Shown piece by piece: positions 1-12,169 of a DNA stretch of 64,000 bases (within the stretch, counting starts at the first letter, position 1; the number at the start of each line of letters is the position of its first letter). The notes below the pieces were generated by a model. The model was not told where the DNA came from and made no database searches. It was given only the letters and a program-made list of their open reading frames with translations. The position numbers and the translations under genes were made by a program. The stretch comes from Eutrigla gurnardus (Eukaryota; Chordata; Actinopteri; Perciformes; Triglidae): positions 62,001-126,000 of the forward strand of contig CAUPSS010000255.1 of the NCBI GenBank assembly GCA_963514095.1. Reading direction: 5' to 3'.

Positions 1-178
1 CTCCACATGTCTCCATGTGATAGACTGGTTACCTGTCTGTCTCTACATGTCAGCCCTATGATAGACTGGTTACCTGTCTGTCTCTACATGTCAGCCCTGT
101 GATAGACTGGTTACCTGTCTGTCTGTACATGTCTCCCTGTGATAGACTGGTTACCTGTCTGTCTCTACATGTCTCCCT

Positions 179-219
179 GTGATAGACTGGTTACCTGTCT
201 GTCTCTACATGTCAGCCCT
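179..219 (+). repeat. Reference 41-bp monomer (P type)
   Basis: This unit equals the 40-bp form up to ACATGTC, then ends CAGCCCT, giving one extra base. The other 41-bp ends are CGGCCCT, CGGCCCC followed by AT or GT, and CAGCCCT followed by AT. The fraction of 41-bp units varies by region: 13 of 30 in the 1,213-bp HOR but only 2 of 23 in the D cassette. Confidence 0.95.
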
Positions 220-259
220 GTGATAGACTGGTTACCTGTCTGTCTCTACATGTCTCCCT

Positions 260-299
260 GTGATAGACTGGTTACCTGTCTGTCTCTACATGTCTCCCT
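260..299 (+). repeat. Reference 40-bp monomer (S type)
   Basis: This is a typical unit of the most common class. It starts at GTGATAG, has GGTTACC at unit positions 11-17, a short CTGT/TGTC run at positions 17-25, ACATGT at positions 29-34 and CTCCCT at the end. Related 40-bp ends are CCCCCT (C type, e.g. 1099-1104), CTCCAT (M type, usually after CTCCACATG) and rare CTCACT. Confidence 0.95.
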
Positions 300-1104
300 G
301 TGATAGACTGGTCACCTGTCTGTCTCTACATGTCTCCCTGTGATAGACTGGTTACCTGTCTGTCTTTGCATGTCTCCCTGTGATAGACTGGTTACCTGTC
401 TGTCTCTACATGTCTCCCTGTGATAGACTGGTTACCTGTCTGTCTCTACATGTCAGCCCTGTGATAGACTGGTTACCTGTCTGTCTCTACATGTCCCCCT
501 GTGATAGACTGGTTACCTGTCGGTCTCTACATGTCTCCCTGTGATAGACTGGTTACCTGTCTGTCTCCACATGTCTCCATGTGATAGACTGGTTACCTGT
601 CTGTCTCTACATGTCAGCCCTATGATAGACTCGTTACCTGTCTGTCTCTACATGTCAGCCCTGTGATAGACTGGTTACCTGTCTGTCTCTACATGTCAGC
701 CCTGTGATAGACTGGTTACCTGTCTGTCTGTACATGTCTCCCTGTGATAGACTGGTTACCTGTCTGTCTCTACATGTCTCCCTGTGATAGACTGGTTACC
801 TGTCTGTCTCTACATGTCAGCCCTGTGGTAGACTGGTTACCTGTCTGTCTCTACATGTCTCCCTGTGATAGACTGGTTACCTGTCTGTCTCTACATGTCT
901 CCCTGTGATAGACTGGTCACCTGTCTGTCTCTACATGTCTCCCTGTGATAGACTGGTTACCTGTCTGTCTTTACATGTCTCCCTGTGATAGACTGGTTAC
1001 CTGTCTGTCTCTACATGTCTCCCTGTGATAGACTGGTTACCTGTCTGTCTCTACATGTCTCCCTGTGATAGACTGGTTACCTGTCTGTCTCTACATGTCC
1101 CCCT

Positions 1105-4100
1105 GTGATAGACTGGTTACCTGTCTGTCTCTACATGTCTCCCTGTGATAGACTGGTTACCTGTCTGTCTCTACATGTCTCCCTGTGATAGACTGGTTAC
1201 CTGTCTGTCTCTACATGTCCCCCTGTGATAGACTGGTTACCTGTCTGTCTCTACATGTCTCCCTGTGATAGACTGGTTACCTGTCTGTCTCTACATGTCG
1301 GCCCCATGATAGACTGGTTACCTGTCTGTCTCTACATGTCTCCCTGTGATAGACTGGTTACCTGTCTGTCTCTACATGTCTCCCTGTGATAGAATGGTTA
1401 CCTGTCTGTCTCTACATGTCGGCCCTGTGATAGACTGGTTACCTGTCTGTCTCTACATGTCTCCCTGTGATAGACTGGTTACCTGTCTGTCTCTACATGT
1501 CGGCCCCATGATAGACTGGTTACCTGTCTGTCTCTACATGTCTCCCTGTGATAGACTGGTTACCTGTCTGTCTCTACATGTCTCCCTGTGATAGAATGGT
1601 TACCTGTCTGTCTCTACATGTCGGCCCCATGATAGACTGGTTACCTGTCTGTCTCTACATGTCTCCCTGTGATAGACTGGTTACCTGTCTGTCTCTACAT
1701 GTCTCCCTGTGATAGACTGGTTACCTGTCTGTCTCTACATGTCCCCCTGTGATAGACTGGTTACCTGTCTGTCTCTACATGTCTCCATGTGATAGACTGG
1801 TTACCTGTCTGTCTCTACATGTCTCCCTGTGATAGACTGGTTAACTGTCTGTCTCTACATGTCCCCCTGTGATAGACTGGTTACCTGTCTGTCTCTACAT
1901 GTCTCCCTGTGATAGACTGGTTACCTGTCTGTCTCTACATGTCGGCCCCGTGATAGACTGGTTACCTGTCTGTCTCTACATGTCTCCCTGTGATAGACTG
2001 GTTACCTGTCTGTCTCTACATGTCTCCCTGTGATAGACTGGTTACCTGTCTGTCTCTACATGTCCCCCTGTGATAGACTGGTTACCTGTCGGTCTCTACA
2101 TGTCTCCCTGTGATAGACTGGTTACCTGTCTGTCTCCACATGTCTCCATGTGATAGATTGGTTACCTGTCTGTCTCTACATGTCAGCCCTGTGATAGACT
2201 GGTTACCTGTCTGTCTCTACATGTCTCCCTGTGATTGACTGGTCACCTGTCTGTCTCTACATGTCTCCCTGTGATAGACTGGTTACCTGTCTGTCTCTAC
2301 ATGTCTCCCTGTGATAGACTGGTTACCTGTCTGTCTCTACATGTCAGCCCTGTGATAGACTGGTTACCTGTCTGTCTCTACATGTCTCCCTGTGATAGAC
2401 TGGTCACCTGTCTGTCTGTACATGTCTCCCTGTGATAGACTGGTTACCTGTCTGTCTCTACATGTCTCCCGGTGATAGACTGGTTACCTGTCTGTCTTTA
2501 CATGTCTCCCTGTGATAGACTGGTTACCTGTCTGTCTCTACATGTCTCCCTGTGATAGACTGGTTACCTGTCTGTCTCTACATGTCCCCCTGTGATAGAC
2601 TGGTTACCTGTCTGTCTCTACATGTCTCCCTGTGATAGACTACTTACCTGTCTGTCTCTACATGTCTCCCTGTGATAGACTGGTTACCTGTCTGTCTCTA
2701 CATGTCCCCCTGTGATAGACTGGTTACCTGTCTGTCTCTACATGTACCCCTGTGATAGACTGGTTACCTGTCTGTCTCTACATGTCTCCCTGTGATAGAC
2801 TGGTTACCTGTCTGTCTCTACATGTCGGCCCTGTGATAGACTGGTTACCTGTCTGTCTCTACATGTCGGCCCTGTGATAGACTGGTTACCTGTCTGTCTC
2901 TACATGTCAGCCCTGTGATAGACTGGTCACCTGTCTGTCTCTACATGTCAGCCCTGTGATAGACTGGTTACCTGTCTGTCTCTACATGTCAGCCCTGTGA
3001 TAGACTGGTCACCTGTCTCTCTCTACATGTCAGCCCTGTGATAGACTGGTTACCTGTCTGTCTCTACATGTCTCCCTGTGATAGACTGGTTACGTGTCTG
3101 TCTCCACATGTCTCCATGTGATAGACTGGTTACCTGTCTGTCTCTACATGTCAGCCCTATGATAGACTGGTTACCTGTCTGTCTCTACATGTCAGCCCTG
3201 TGATAGACTGGTTACCTGTCTGTCTGTACATGTCTCCCTGTGATAGACTGGTTACCTGTCTGTCTCTACATGTCTCCCTGTGATAGACTGGTTACCTGTC
3301 TGTCTCTACATGTCAGCCCTGTGATAGACTGGTTACCTGTCTGTCTCTACATGTCTCCCTGTGATAGACTGGTTACCTGTCTGTCTCTACATGTCTCCCT
3401 GTGATAGACTGGTCACCTGTCTGTCTCTACATGTCTCCCTGTGATAGACTGGTTACCTGTCTGTCTTTACATGTCTCCCTGTGATAGACTGGTTACCTGT
3501 CTGTCTCTACATGTCTCCCTGTGATAGACTGGTTACCTGTCTGTCTCTACATGTCAGCCCTGTGATAGACTGGTTACCTGTCTGTCTCTACATGTCCCCC
3601 TGTGATAGACTGGTTACCTGTCGGTCTCTACATGTCTCCCTGTGATAGACTGGTTACCTGTCTGTCTCTACATGTCTCCCTGTGATAGACTGGTTACCTG
3701 TCTGTCTCCACATGTCTCCATGTGATAGACTGGTTACCTGTCTGTCTCTACATGTCGGCCCCATGATAGACTGGTTACCTGTCTGACTCTACATGTCTCC
3801 CTGTGATAGACTGGTTACCTGTCTGTCTCTACATGTCTCCCTGTGATAGACTGGTTACCTGTCTGTCTCTACATGTCAGCCCTGTGATAGACTGGTTACC
3901 TGTCTGTCTCTACATGTCGGCCCTGTGATAGACTGGTTACCTGTCTGTCTCTACATGTCAGCCCTGTGATAGACTGGTTGCCTGTCTGTCTCTACATGTC
4001 AGCCCTGTGATAGACTGGTTACCTGTCTGTCTCTACATGTCTCCCTGTGATAGACTGGTTACCTGTCTGTCTCTACATGTCTCCCTGTGATAGACTGGTT

Positions 4101-4203
4101 ACCTGTCTGTCTCTACATGTCAGCCCTGTGATAGACTGGTCACCTGTCTGTCTCTACATGTCAGCCCTGTGATAGACTGGTTACCTGTCTGTCTCTACAT
4201 GTC
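1105..4203 (+). repeat. 3.1-kb direct repeat, copy 1 (offset 3,629)
   Basis: Bases 1105-4203 match 4734-7832 at a constant offset of 3,629 bp. Rare markers that recur at that spacing include GATTGACTGG (2235 region), CTCCCGGTG (2467 region), GACTACTT (2639 region), ACATGTACCCC (2745 region), CTGACTC (3783 region) and GGTTGCC (3980). The match breaks at 4204, where CTCCCT here faces CAGCCCT in the other copy. I checked landmarks and did not make a full base-by-base alignment. Confidence 0.9.
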
Positions 4204-4306
4204 TCCCTGTGATAGACTGGTTACCTGTCTGTCTCTACATGTCAGCCCTGTGATAGACTGGTTACCTGTCTGTCTCTACATGTCGGCCCTGTGATAGACT
4301 GGTTAC
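3094..4306 (+). repeat. 30-monomer HOR (A+B), 1,213 bp
   Basis: The unit is bounded by the rare TTACGTG variant (G at 3094 and 4307). Module A, 15 monomers and 604 bp, runs: CCACATG/CTCCAT, CAGCCCTAT, CAGCCCT, CTGTACATG, then a fixed series with one GGTCACC unit, one CTTTACATG unit and one TCGGTCTC unit. Module B, 15 monomers, starts at the next CCACATG/CTCCAT (about 3710) and carries CGGCCCCAT, CGGCCCT and GGTTGCC units. The last few monomers of this copy differ from the canonical B order, but the total length is unchanged. Confidence 0.85.
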
Positions 4307-4733
4307 GTGTCTGTCTCCACATGTCTCCATGTGATAGACTGGTTACCTGTCTGTCTCTACATGTCAGCCCTATGATAGACTGGTTACCTGTCTGTCTCTA
4401 CATGTCTCCCTGTGATAGACTGGTTACCTGTCTGTCTCTACATGTCAGCCCTGTGGTAGACTGGTTACCTGTCTGTCTCTACATGTCTCCCTGTGATAGA
4501 CTGGTTACCTGTCTGTCTCTACATGTCTCCCTGTGATAGACTGGTCACCTGTCTGTCTCTACATGTCTCCCTGTGATAGACTGGTTACCTGTCTGTCTTT
4601 ACATGTCTCCCTGTGATAGACTGGTTACCTGTCTGTCTCTACATGTCTCCCTGTGATAGACTGGTTACCTGTCTGTCTCTACATGTCTCCCTGTGATAGA
4701 CTGGTTACCTGTCTGTCTCTACATGTCAGCCCT

Positions 4734-7700
4734 GTGATAGACTGGTTACCTGTCTGTCTCTACATGTCTCCCTGTGATAGACTGGTTACCTGTCTGTCTC
4801 TACATGTCTCCCTGTGATAGACTGGTTACCTGTCTGTCTCTACATGTCCCCCTGTGATAGACTGGTTACCTGTCTGTCTCTACATGTCTCCCTGTGATAG
4901 ACTGGTTACCTGTCTGTCTCTACATGTCGGCCCCATGATAGACTGGTTACCTGTCTGTCTCTACATGTCTCCCTGTGATAGACTGGTTACCTGTCTGTCT
5001 CTACATGTCTCCCTGTGATAGAATGGTTACCTGTCTGTCTCTACATGTCGGCCCTGTGATAGACTGGTTACCTGTCTGTCTCTACATGTCTCCCTGTGAT
5101 AGACTGGTTACCTGTCTGTCTCTACATGTCGGCCCCATGATAGACTGGTTACCTGTCTGTCTCTACATGTCTCCCTGTGATAGACTGGTTACCTGTCTGT
5201 CTCTACATGTCTCCCTGTGATAGAATGGTTACCTGTCTGTCTCTACATGTCGGCCCCATGATAGACTGGTTACCTGTCTGTCTCTACATGTCTCCCTGTG
5301 ATAGACTGGTTACCTGTCTGTCTCTACATGTCTCCCTGTGATAGACTGGTTACCTGTCTGTCTCTACATGTCCCCCTGTGATAGACTGGTTACCTGTCTG
5401 TCTCTACATGTCTCCATGTGATAGACTGGTTACCTGTCTGTCTCTACATGTCTCCCTGTGATAGACTGGTTAACTGTCTGTCTCTACATGTCCCCCTGTG
5501 ATAGACTGGTTACCTGTCTGTCTCTACATGTCTCCCTGTGATAGACTGGTTACCTGTCTGTCTCTACATGTCGGCCCCGTGATAGACTGGTTACCTGTCT
5601 GTCTCTACATGTCTCCCTGTGATAGACTGGTTACCTGTCTGTCTCTACATGTCTCCCTGTGATAGACTGGTTACCTGTCTGTCTCTACATGTCCCCCTGT
5701 GATAGACTGGTTACCTGTCGGTCTCTACATGTCTCCCTGTGATAGACTGGTTACCTGTCTGTCTCCACATGTCTCCATGTGATAGATTGGTTACCTGTCT
5801 GTCTCTACATGTCAGCCCTGTGATAGACTGGTTACCTGTCTGTCTCTACATGTCTCCCTGTGATTGACTGGTCACCTGTCTGTCTCTACATGTCTCCCTG
5901 TGATAGACTGGTTACCTGTCTGTCTCTACATGTCTCCCTGTGATAGACTGGTTACCTGTCTGTCTCTACATGTCAGCCCTGTGATAGACTGGTTACCTGT
6001 CTGTCTCTACATGTCTCCCTGTGATAGACTGGTCACCTGTCTGTCTGTACATGTCTCCCTGTGATAGACTGGTTACCTGTCTGTCTCTACATGTCTCCCG
6101 GTGATAGACTGGTTACCTGTCTGTCTTTACATGTCTCCCTGTGATAGACTGGTTACCTGTCTGTCTCTACATGTCTCCCTGTGATAGACTGGTTACCTGT
6201 CTGTCTCTACATGTCCCCCTGTGATAGACTGGTTACCTGTCTGTCTCTACATGTCTCCCTGTGATAGACTACTTACCTGTCTGTCTCTACATGTCTCCCT
6301 GTGATAGACTGGTTACCTGTCTGTCTCTACATGTCCCCCTGTGATAGACTGGTTACCTGTCTGTCTCTACATGTACCCCTGTGATAGACTGGTTACCTGT
6401 CTGTCTCTACATGTCTCCCTGTGATAGACTGGTTACCTGTCTGTCTCTACATGTCGGCCCTGTGATAGACTGGTTACCTGTCTGTCTCTACATGTCGGCC
6501 CTGTGATAGACTGGTTACCTGTCTGTCTCTACATGTCAGCCCTGTGATAGACTGGTCACCTGTCTGTCTCTACATGTCAGCCCTGTGATAGACTGGTTAC
6601 CTGTCTGTCTCTACATGTCAGCCCTGTGATAGACTGGTCACCTGTCTCTCTCTACATGTCAGCCCTGTGATAGACTGGTTACCTGTCTGTCTCTACATGT
6701 CTCCCTGTGATAGACTGGTTACGTGTCTGTCTCCACATGTCTCCATGTGATAGACTGGTTACCTGTCTGTCTCTACATGTCAGCCCTATGATAGACTGGT
6801 TACCTGTCTGTCTCTACATGTCAGCCCTGTGATAGACTGGTTACCTGTCTGTCTGTACATGTCTCCCTGTGATAGACTGGTTACCTGTCTGTCTCTACAT
6901 GTCTCCCTGTGATAGACTGGTTACCTGTCTGTCTCTACATGTCAGCCCTGTGATAGACTGGTTACCTGTCTGTCTCTACATGTCTCCCTGTGATAGACTG
7001 GTTACCTGTCTGTCTCTACATGTCTCCCTGTGATAGACTGGTCACCTGTCTGTCTCTACATGTCTCCCTGTGATAGACTGGTTACCTGTCTGTCTTTACA
7101 TGTCTCCCTGTGATAGACTGGTTACCTGTCTGTCTCTACATGTCTCCCTGTGATAGACTGGTTACCTGTCTGTCTCTACATGTCAGCCCTGTGATAGACT
7201 GGTTACCTGTCTGTCTCTACATGTCCCCCTGTGATAGACTGGTTACCTGTCGGTCTCTACATGTCTCCCTGTGATAGACTGGTTACCTGTCTGTCTCTAC
7301 ATGTCTCCCTGTGATAGACTGGTTACCTGTCTGTCTCCACATGTCTCCATGTGATAGACTGGTTACCTGTCTGTCTCTACATGTCGGCCCCATGATAGAC
7401 TGGTTACCTGTCTGACTCTACATGTCTCCCTGTGATAGACTGGTTACCTGTCTGTCTCTACATGTCTCCCTGTGATAGACTGGTTACCTGTCTGTCTCTA
7501 CATGTCAGCCCTGTGATAGACTGGTTACCTGTCTGTCTCTACATGTCGGCCCTGTGATAGACTGGTTACCTGTCTGTCTCTACATGTCAGCCCTGTGATA
7601 GACTGGTTGCCTGTCTGTCTCTACATGTCAGCCCTGTGATAGACTGGTTACCTGTCTGTCTCTACATGTCTCCCTGTGATAGACTGGTTACCTGTCTGTC

Positions 7701-7832
7701 TCTACATGTCTCCCTGTGATAGACTGGTTACCTGTCTGTCTCTACATGTCAGCCCTGTGATAGACTGGTCACCTGTCTGTCTCTACATGTCAGCCCTGTG
7801 ATAGACTGGTTACCTGTCTGTCTCTACATGTC
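4734..7832 (+). repeat. 3.1-kb direct repeat, copy 2 (offset 3,629)
   Basis: Second copy of 1105-4203. All the rare landmark variants of copy 1 that I followed are present at the same spacing, with no length change across about 3.1 kb. The 530 bp between the two copies (4204-4733) are ordinary monomers of the same families. Confidence 0.9.
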
Positions 7833-7935
7833 AGCCCTGTGATAGACTGGTCACCTGTCTCTCTCTACATGTCAGCCCTGTGATAGACTGGTTACCTGTC
7901 TGTCTCTACATGTCTCCCTGTGATAGACTGGTTAC
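6723..7935 (+). repeat. 30-monomer HOR (A+B), 1,213 bp
   Basis: This is the reference copy, again from TTACGTG to TTACGTG. A (604 bp, four 41-bp units) plus B (609 bp, nine 41-bp units) account exactly for 1,213 bp. B ends with GGTCACC followed by CTCTCTCTAC, then CAGCCCT and CTCCCT units just before the next TTACGTG. Confidence 0.88.
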
Positions 7936-9190
7936 GTGTCTGTCTCCACATGTCTCCATGTGATAGACTGGTTACCTGTCTGTCTCTACATGTCAGCCCT
8001 ATGATAGACTGGTTACCTGTCTGTCTCTACATGTCAGCCCTGTGATAGACTGGTTACCTGTCTGTCTGTACATGTCTCCCTGTGATAGACTGGTTACCTG
8101 TCTGTCTCTACATGTCTCCCTGTGATAGACTGGTTACCTGTCTGTCTCTACATGTCAGCCCTGTGATAGACTGGTTACCTGTCTGTCTCTACATGTCTCC
8201 CTGTGATAGACTGGTTACCTGTCTGTCTCTACATGTCTCCCTGTGATAGACTGGTCACCTGTCTGTCTCTACATGTCTCCCTGTGATAGACTGGTTACCT
8301 GTCTGTCTTTGCATGTCTCCCTGTGATAGACTGGTTACCTGTCTGTCTCTACATGTCTCCCTGTGATAGACTGGTTACCTGTCTGTCTCTACATGTCAGC
8401 CCTGTGATAGACTGGTTACCTGTCTGTCTCTACATGTCCCCCTGTGATAGACTGGTTACCTGTCGGTCTCTACATGTCTCCCTGTGATAGACTGGTTACC
8501 TGTCTGTCTCTACATGTCTCCCTGTGATAGACTGGTTACCTGTCTGTCTCCACATGTCTCCATGTGATAGACTGGTTACCTGTCTGTCTCTACATGTCAG
8601 CCCTATGATAGACTCGTTACCTGTCTGTCTCTACATGTCAGCCCTGTGATAGACTGGTTACCTGTCTGTCTCTACATGTCAGCCCTGTGATAGACTGGTT
8701 ACCTGTCTGTCTCTACATGTCTCCCTGTGATAGACTGGTTACCTGTCTGTCTCTACATGTCAGCCCTGTGATAGACTGGTTACCTGTCTGTCTCTACATG
8801 TCGGCCCTGTGATAGACTGGTTACCTGTCTGTCTCTACATGTCAGCCCTGTGATAGACTGGTTGCCTGTCTGTCTCTACATGTCAGCCCTGTGATAGACT
8901 GGTTACCTGTCTGTCTCTACATGTCTCCCTGTGATAGACTGGTTACCTGTCTGTCTCTACATGTCTCCCTGTGATAGACTGGTTACCTGTCTGTCTCTAC
9001 ATGTCAGCCCTGTGATAGACTGGTCACCTGTCTGTCTCTACATGTCAGCCCTGTGATAGACTGGTTACCTGTCTGTCTCTACATGTCAGCCCTGTGATAG
9101 ACTGGTCACCTGTCTCTCTCTACATGTCAGCCCTGTGATAGACTGGTTACCTGTCTGTCTCTACATGTCTCCCTGTGATAGACTGGTTAC
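7936..9190 (+). repeat. 31-monomer HOR derivative, 1,255 bp
   Basis: This directly follows the 1,213-bp copy. Module A is unchanged. In module B the start CGGCCCCAT, CTCCCT, CTCCCT is replaced by CAGCCCTAT (with GACTCGTT in the next unit), CAGCCCT, CAGCCCT, CTCCCT, giving one extra monomer and two more 41-bp units: 651 bp instead of 609. The arithmetic 604 + 651 = 1,255 matches the observed spacing. Confidence 0.85.
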
Positions 9191-9198
9191 GTGTCTGT

Positions 9199-10699
9199 CT
9201 CCACATGTCTCCATGTGATAGACTGGTTACCTGTCTGTCTCTACATGTCAGCCCTATGATAGACTGGTTACCTGTCTGTCTCTACATGTCAGCCCTGTGA
9301 TAGACTGGTTACCTGTCTGTCTGTACATGTCTCCCTGTGATAGACTGGTTACCTGTCTGTCTCTACATGTCTCCCTGTGATAGACTGGTTACCTGTCTGT
9401 CTCTACATGTCAGCCCTGTGATAGACTGGTTACCTGTCTGTCTCTACATGTCTCCCTGTGATAGACTGGTTACCTGTCTGTCTCTACATGTCTCCCTGTG
9501 ATAGACTGGTCACCTGTCTGTCTCTACATGTCTCCCTGTGATAGACTGGTTACCTGTCTGTCTTTGCATGTCTCCCTGTGATAGACTGGTTACCTGTCTG
9601 TCTCTACATGTCTCCCTGTGATAGACTGGTTACCTGTCTGTCTCTACATGTCAGCCCTGTGATAGACTGGTTACCTGTCTGTCTCTACATGTCCCCCTGT
9701 GATAGACTGGTTACCTGTCGGTCTCTACATGTCTCCCTGTGATAGACTGGTTACCTGTCTGTCTCTACATGTCTCCCTGTGATAGACTGGTTACCTGTCT
9801 GTCTCCACATGTCTCCATGTGATAGACTGGTTACCTGTCTGTCTCTACATGTCAGCCCTATGATAGACTCGTTACCTGTCTGTCTCTACATGTCAGCCCT
9901 GTGATAGACTGGTTACCTGTCTGTCTCTACATGTCAGCCCTGTGATAGACTGGTTACCTGTCTGTCTGTACATGTCTCCCTGTGATAGACTGGTTACCTG
10001 TCTGTCTCTACATGTCTCCCTGTGATAGACTGGTTACCTGTCTGTCTCTACATGTCAGCCCTGTGGTAGACTGGTTACCTGTCTGTCTCTACATGTCTCC
10101 CTGTGATAGACTGGTTACCTGTCTGTCTCTACATGTCTCCCTGTGATAGACTGGTCACCTGTCTGTCTCTACATGTCTCCCTGTGATAGACTGGTTACCT
10201 GTCTGTCTTTACATGTCTCCCTGTGATAGACTGGTTACCTGTCTGTCTCTACATGTCTCCCTGTGATAGACTGGTTACCTGTCTGTCTCTACATGTCTCC
10301 CTGTGATAGACTGGTTACCTGTCTGTCTCTACATGTCCCCCTGTGATAGACTGGTTACCTGTCTGTCTCTACATGTCTCCCTGTGATAGACTGGTTACCT
10401 GTCTGTCTCTACATGTCTCCCTGTGATAGACTGGTTACCTGTCTGTCTCTACATGTCCCCCTGTGATAGACTGGTTACCTGTCTGTCTCTACATGTCTCC
10501 CTGTGATAGACTGGTTACCTGTCTGTCTCTACATGTCGGCCCCATGATAGACTGGTTACCTGTCTGTCTCTACATGTCTCCCTGTGATAGACTGGTTACC
10601 TGTCTGTCTCTACATGTCTCCCTGTGATAGAATGGTTACCTGTCTGTCTCTACATGTCGGCCCTGTGATAGACTGGTTACCTGTCTGTCTCTACATGTC
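9199..10699 (+). repeat. Dispersed duplicate of 1-1461, copy 2
   Basis: This is the partner of the first 1.46 kb, longer by a single 40-bp monomer. Its first part also repeats the preceding 1,255-bp HOR copy: the TTTGCATG and GACTCGTT markers recur at 8311/9566 and 8615/9870, both exactly 1,255 bp apart. Confidence 0.85.
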
Positions 10700-12050
10700 A
10701 GCCCTGTGATAGACTGGTTGCCTGTCTGTCTCTACATGTCAGCCCTGTGATAGACTGGTTACCTGTCTGTCTCTACATGTCTCCCTGTTATAGACTGGTT
10801 ACCTGTCTGTCTCTACATGTCAGCCCTGTGATAGACTGGTCACCTGTCTCTCTCTACATGTCAGCCCTGTGATAGACTGGTCACCTGTCTGTCTCTACAT
10901 GTCAGCCCTGTGATAGACTGGTTACCTGTCTGTCTCTACATGTCTCCCTGTGATAGACTGGTTACCTGTCTGTCTCTAAATGTCGGCCCCGTGATAGACT
11001 GGTTACCTGTCTGTCTCTACATGTCTCCCTGTGATAGACTGGTTACCTGTCTGTCTCTACATGTCTCCCTGTGATAGACTGGTTACCTGTCTGTCTCTAC
11101 ATGTCCCCCTGTGAAAGACTGGTTACCTGTCGGTCTCTACATGTCTCCCTGTGATAGACTGGTTACCTGTCTGTCTCTACATGTCTCCCTGTGATAGACT
11201 GGTTACCTGTCTGTCTCTACATGTCCCCCTGTGATAGACTGGTTACCTGTCTGTCTCTACATGTCTCCCTGTGATAGACTGGTCACCTGTCTGTCTCTAC
11301 ATGTCTCCCTGTGATAGACTGGTTACCTGTCTGTCTTTACATGTCTCCCTGTGATAGACTGGTTACCTGTCTGTCTCTCCATGTCTCCCTGTGATAGACT
11401 GGTTACCTGTCTGTCTCTACATGTCTCCCTGTGATAGACTGGTTACCTGTCTGTCTCTACATGTCCCCCTGTGATAGACTGGTTACCTGTCTGTCTCTAC
11501 ATGTCTCCATGTGATAGACTGGTTACCTGTCTGTCTCTACATGTCTCCCTGTGATAGACTGGTTAACTGTCTGTCTCTACATGTCCCCCTGTGATAGACT
11601 GGTTACCTGTCTGTCTCTACATGTCTCCCTGTGATAGACTGGTTACCTGTCTGTCTCTACATGTCGGCCCCGTGATAGACTGGTTACCTGTCTGTCTCTA
11701 CATGTCTCCCTGTGATAGACTGGTTACCTGTCTGTCTCTACATGTCTCCCTGTGATAGACTGGTTACCTGTCTGTCTCTACATGTCCCCCTGTGATAGAC
11801 TGGTTACCTGTCGGTCTCTACATGTCTCCCTGTGATAGACTGGTTACCTGTCTGTCTCCACATGTCTCCATGTGATAGATTGGTTACCTGTCTGTCTCTA
11901 CATGTCTCCCTGTGATAGACAGGTTACCTGTCTGTCTCTACATGTCCCCCTGTGATAGACTGGTTACCTGTCTGTCTCTACATGTCTCCCTGTGATAGAC
12001 TGGTCACCTGTCTGTCTCTACATGTCTCCCTGTGATAGACTGGTTACCTG
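10640..12050 (+). repeat. Duplicate at offset 3,346/3,386, copy 1
   Basis: This matches about 13,986-15,437. The offset is 3,346 bp before, and 3,386 bp after, one additional 40-bp monomer present in the downstream copy next to the CTGTTATAG unit (10789 and 14135). It contains the first D cassette. Private here is GACAGG in place of GACTGG near 11920. Confidence 0.8.
10950..11871 (+). repeat. D cassette copy 1 (922 bp, 23 monomers)
   Basis: The cassette opens with a CTAAATG/CGGCCCC monomer followed by GTG, and closes with a CCACATG/CTCCAT monomer next to GATTGG. Fixed internal order: two CTCCCT units, CCCCCT, a GAAAGAC plus TCGGTCTC unit, GGTCACC, CTTTACATG, CTCCATGTCTCCCT, a TTAACTG unit, a second CGGCCCC unit, then TCGGTCTC. 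Only 2 of 23 units are 41 bp, and 920 + 2 = 922. Confidence 0.9.
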
Positions 12051-12169
12051 TCTGTCTTTACATGTCTCCCTGTGATAGACTGGTTACCTGTCTGTCTCTC
12101 CATGTCTCCCTGTGATAGACTGGTTACCTGTCTGTCTCTACATGTCAGCCCTGTGATAGACTGGTTACC

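Larger units (their letters stand above)
1..1461 (+). repeat. Dispersed duplicate of 9199-10699, copy 1
   Basis: Base 1 corresponds to 9199, and the match runs to 1461/10699. The offset is 9,198 bp up to about 540 and 9,238 bp after it, because the other copy carries one additional 40-bp monomer after its TCGGTCTC unit. Shared rare variants are the TTTGCATG unit (G at 368 and 9566), GACTCGTT (632 and 9870), GTGGTAG (828 and 10066) and GATAGAATGG (1394 and 10632). Confidence 0.85.

Noticed and set aside
1346..1591. Open frame of 81 codons, and similar 62-81-codon frames elsewhere (e.g. 4975-5220, 42259-42465, 53277-53483)
   Set aside because: They track the alternation of 40- and 41-bp monomers, share the same 27-residue repeat, stop wherever two 40-bp units adjoin, and have no independent coding signal. 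Not called as genes.
3710..3850. CTGACTC unit at 3783 and 7412 as a possible junction with foreign sequence
   Set aside because: It is a single-base variant of CTGTCTC inside an otherwise normal monomer, and it is copied by the 3,629-bp duplication.
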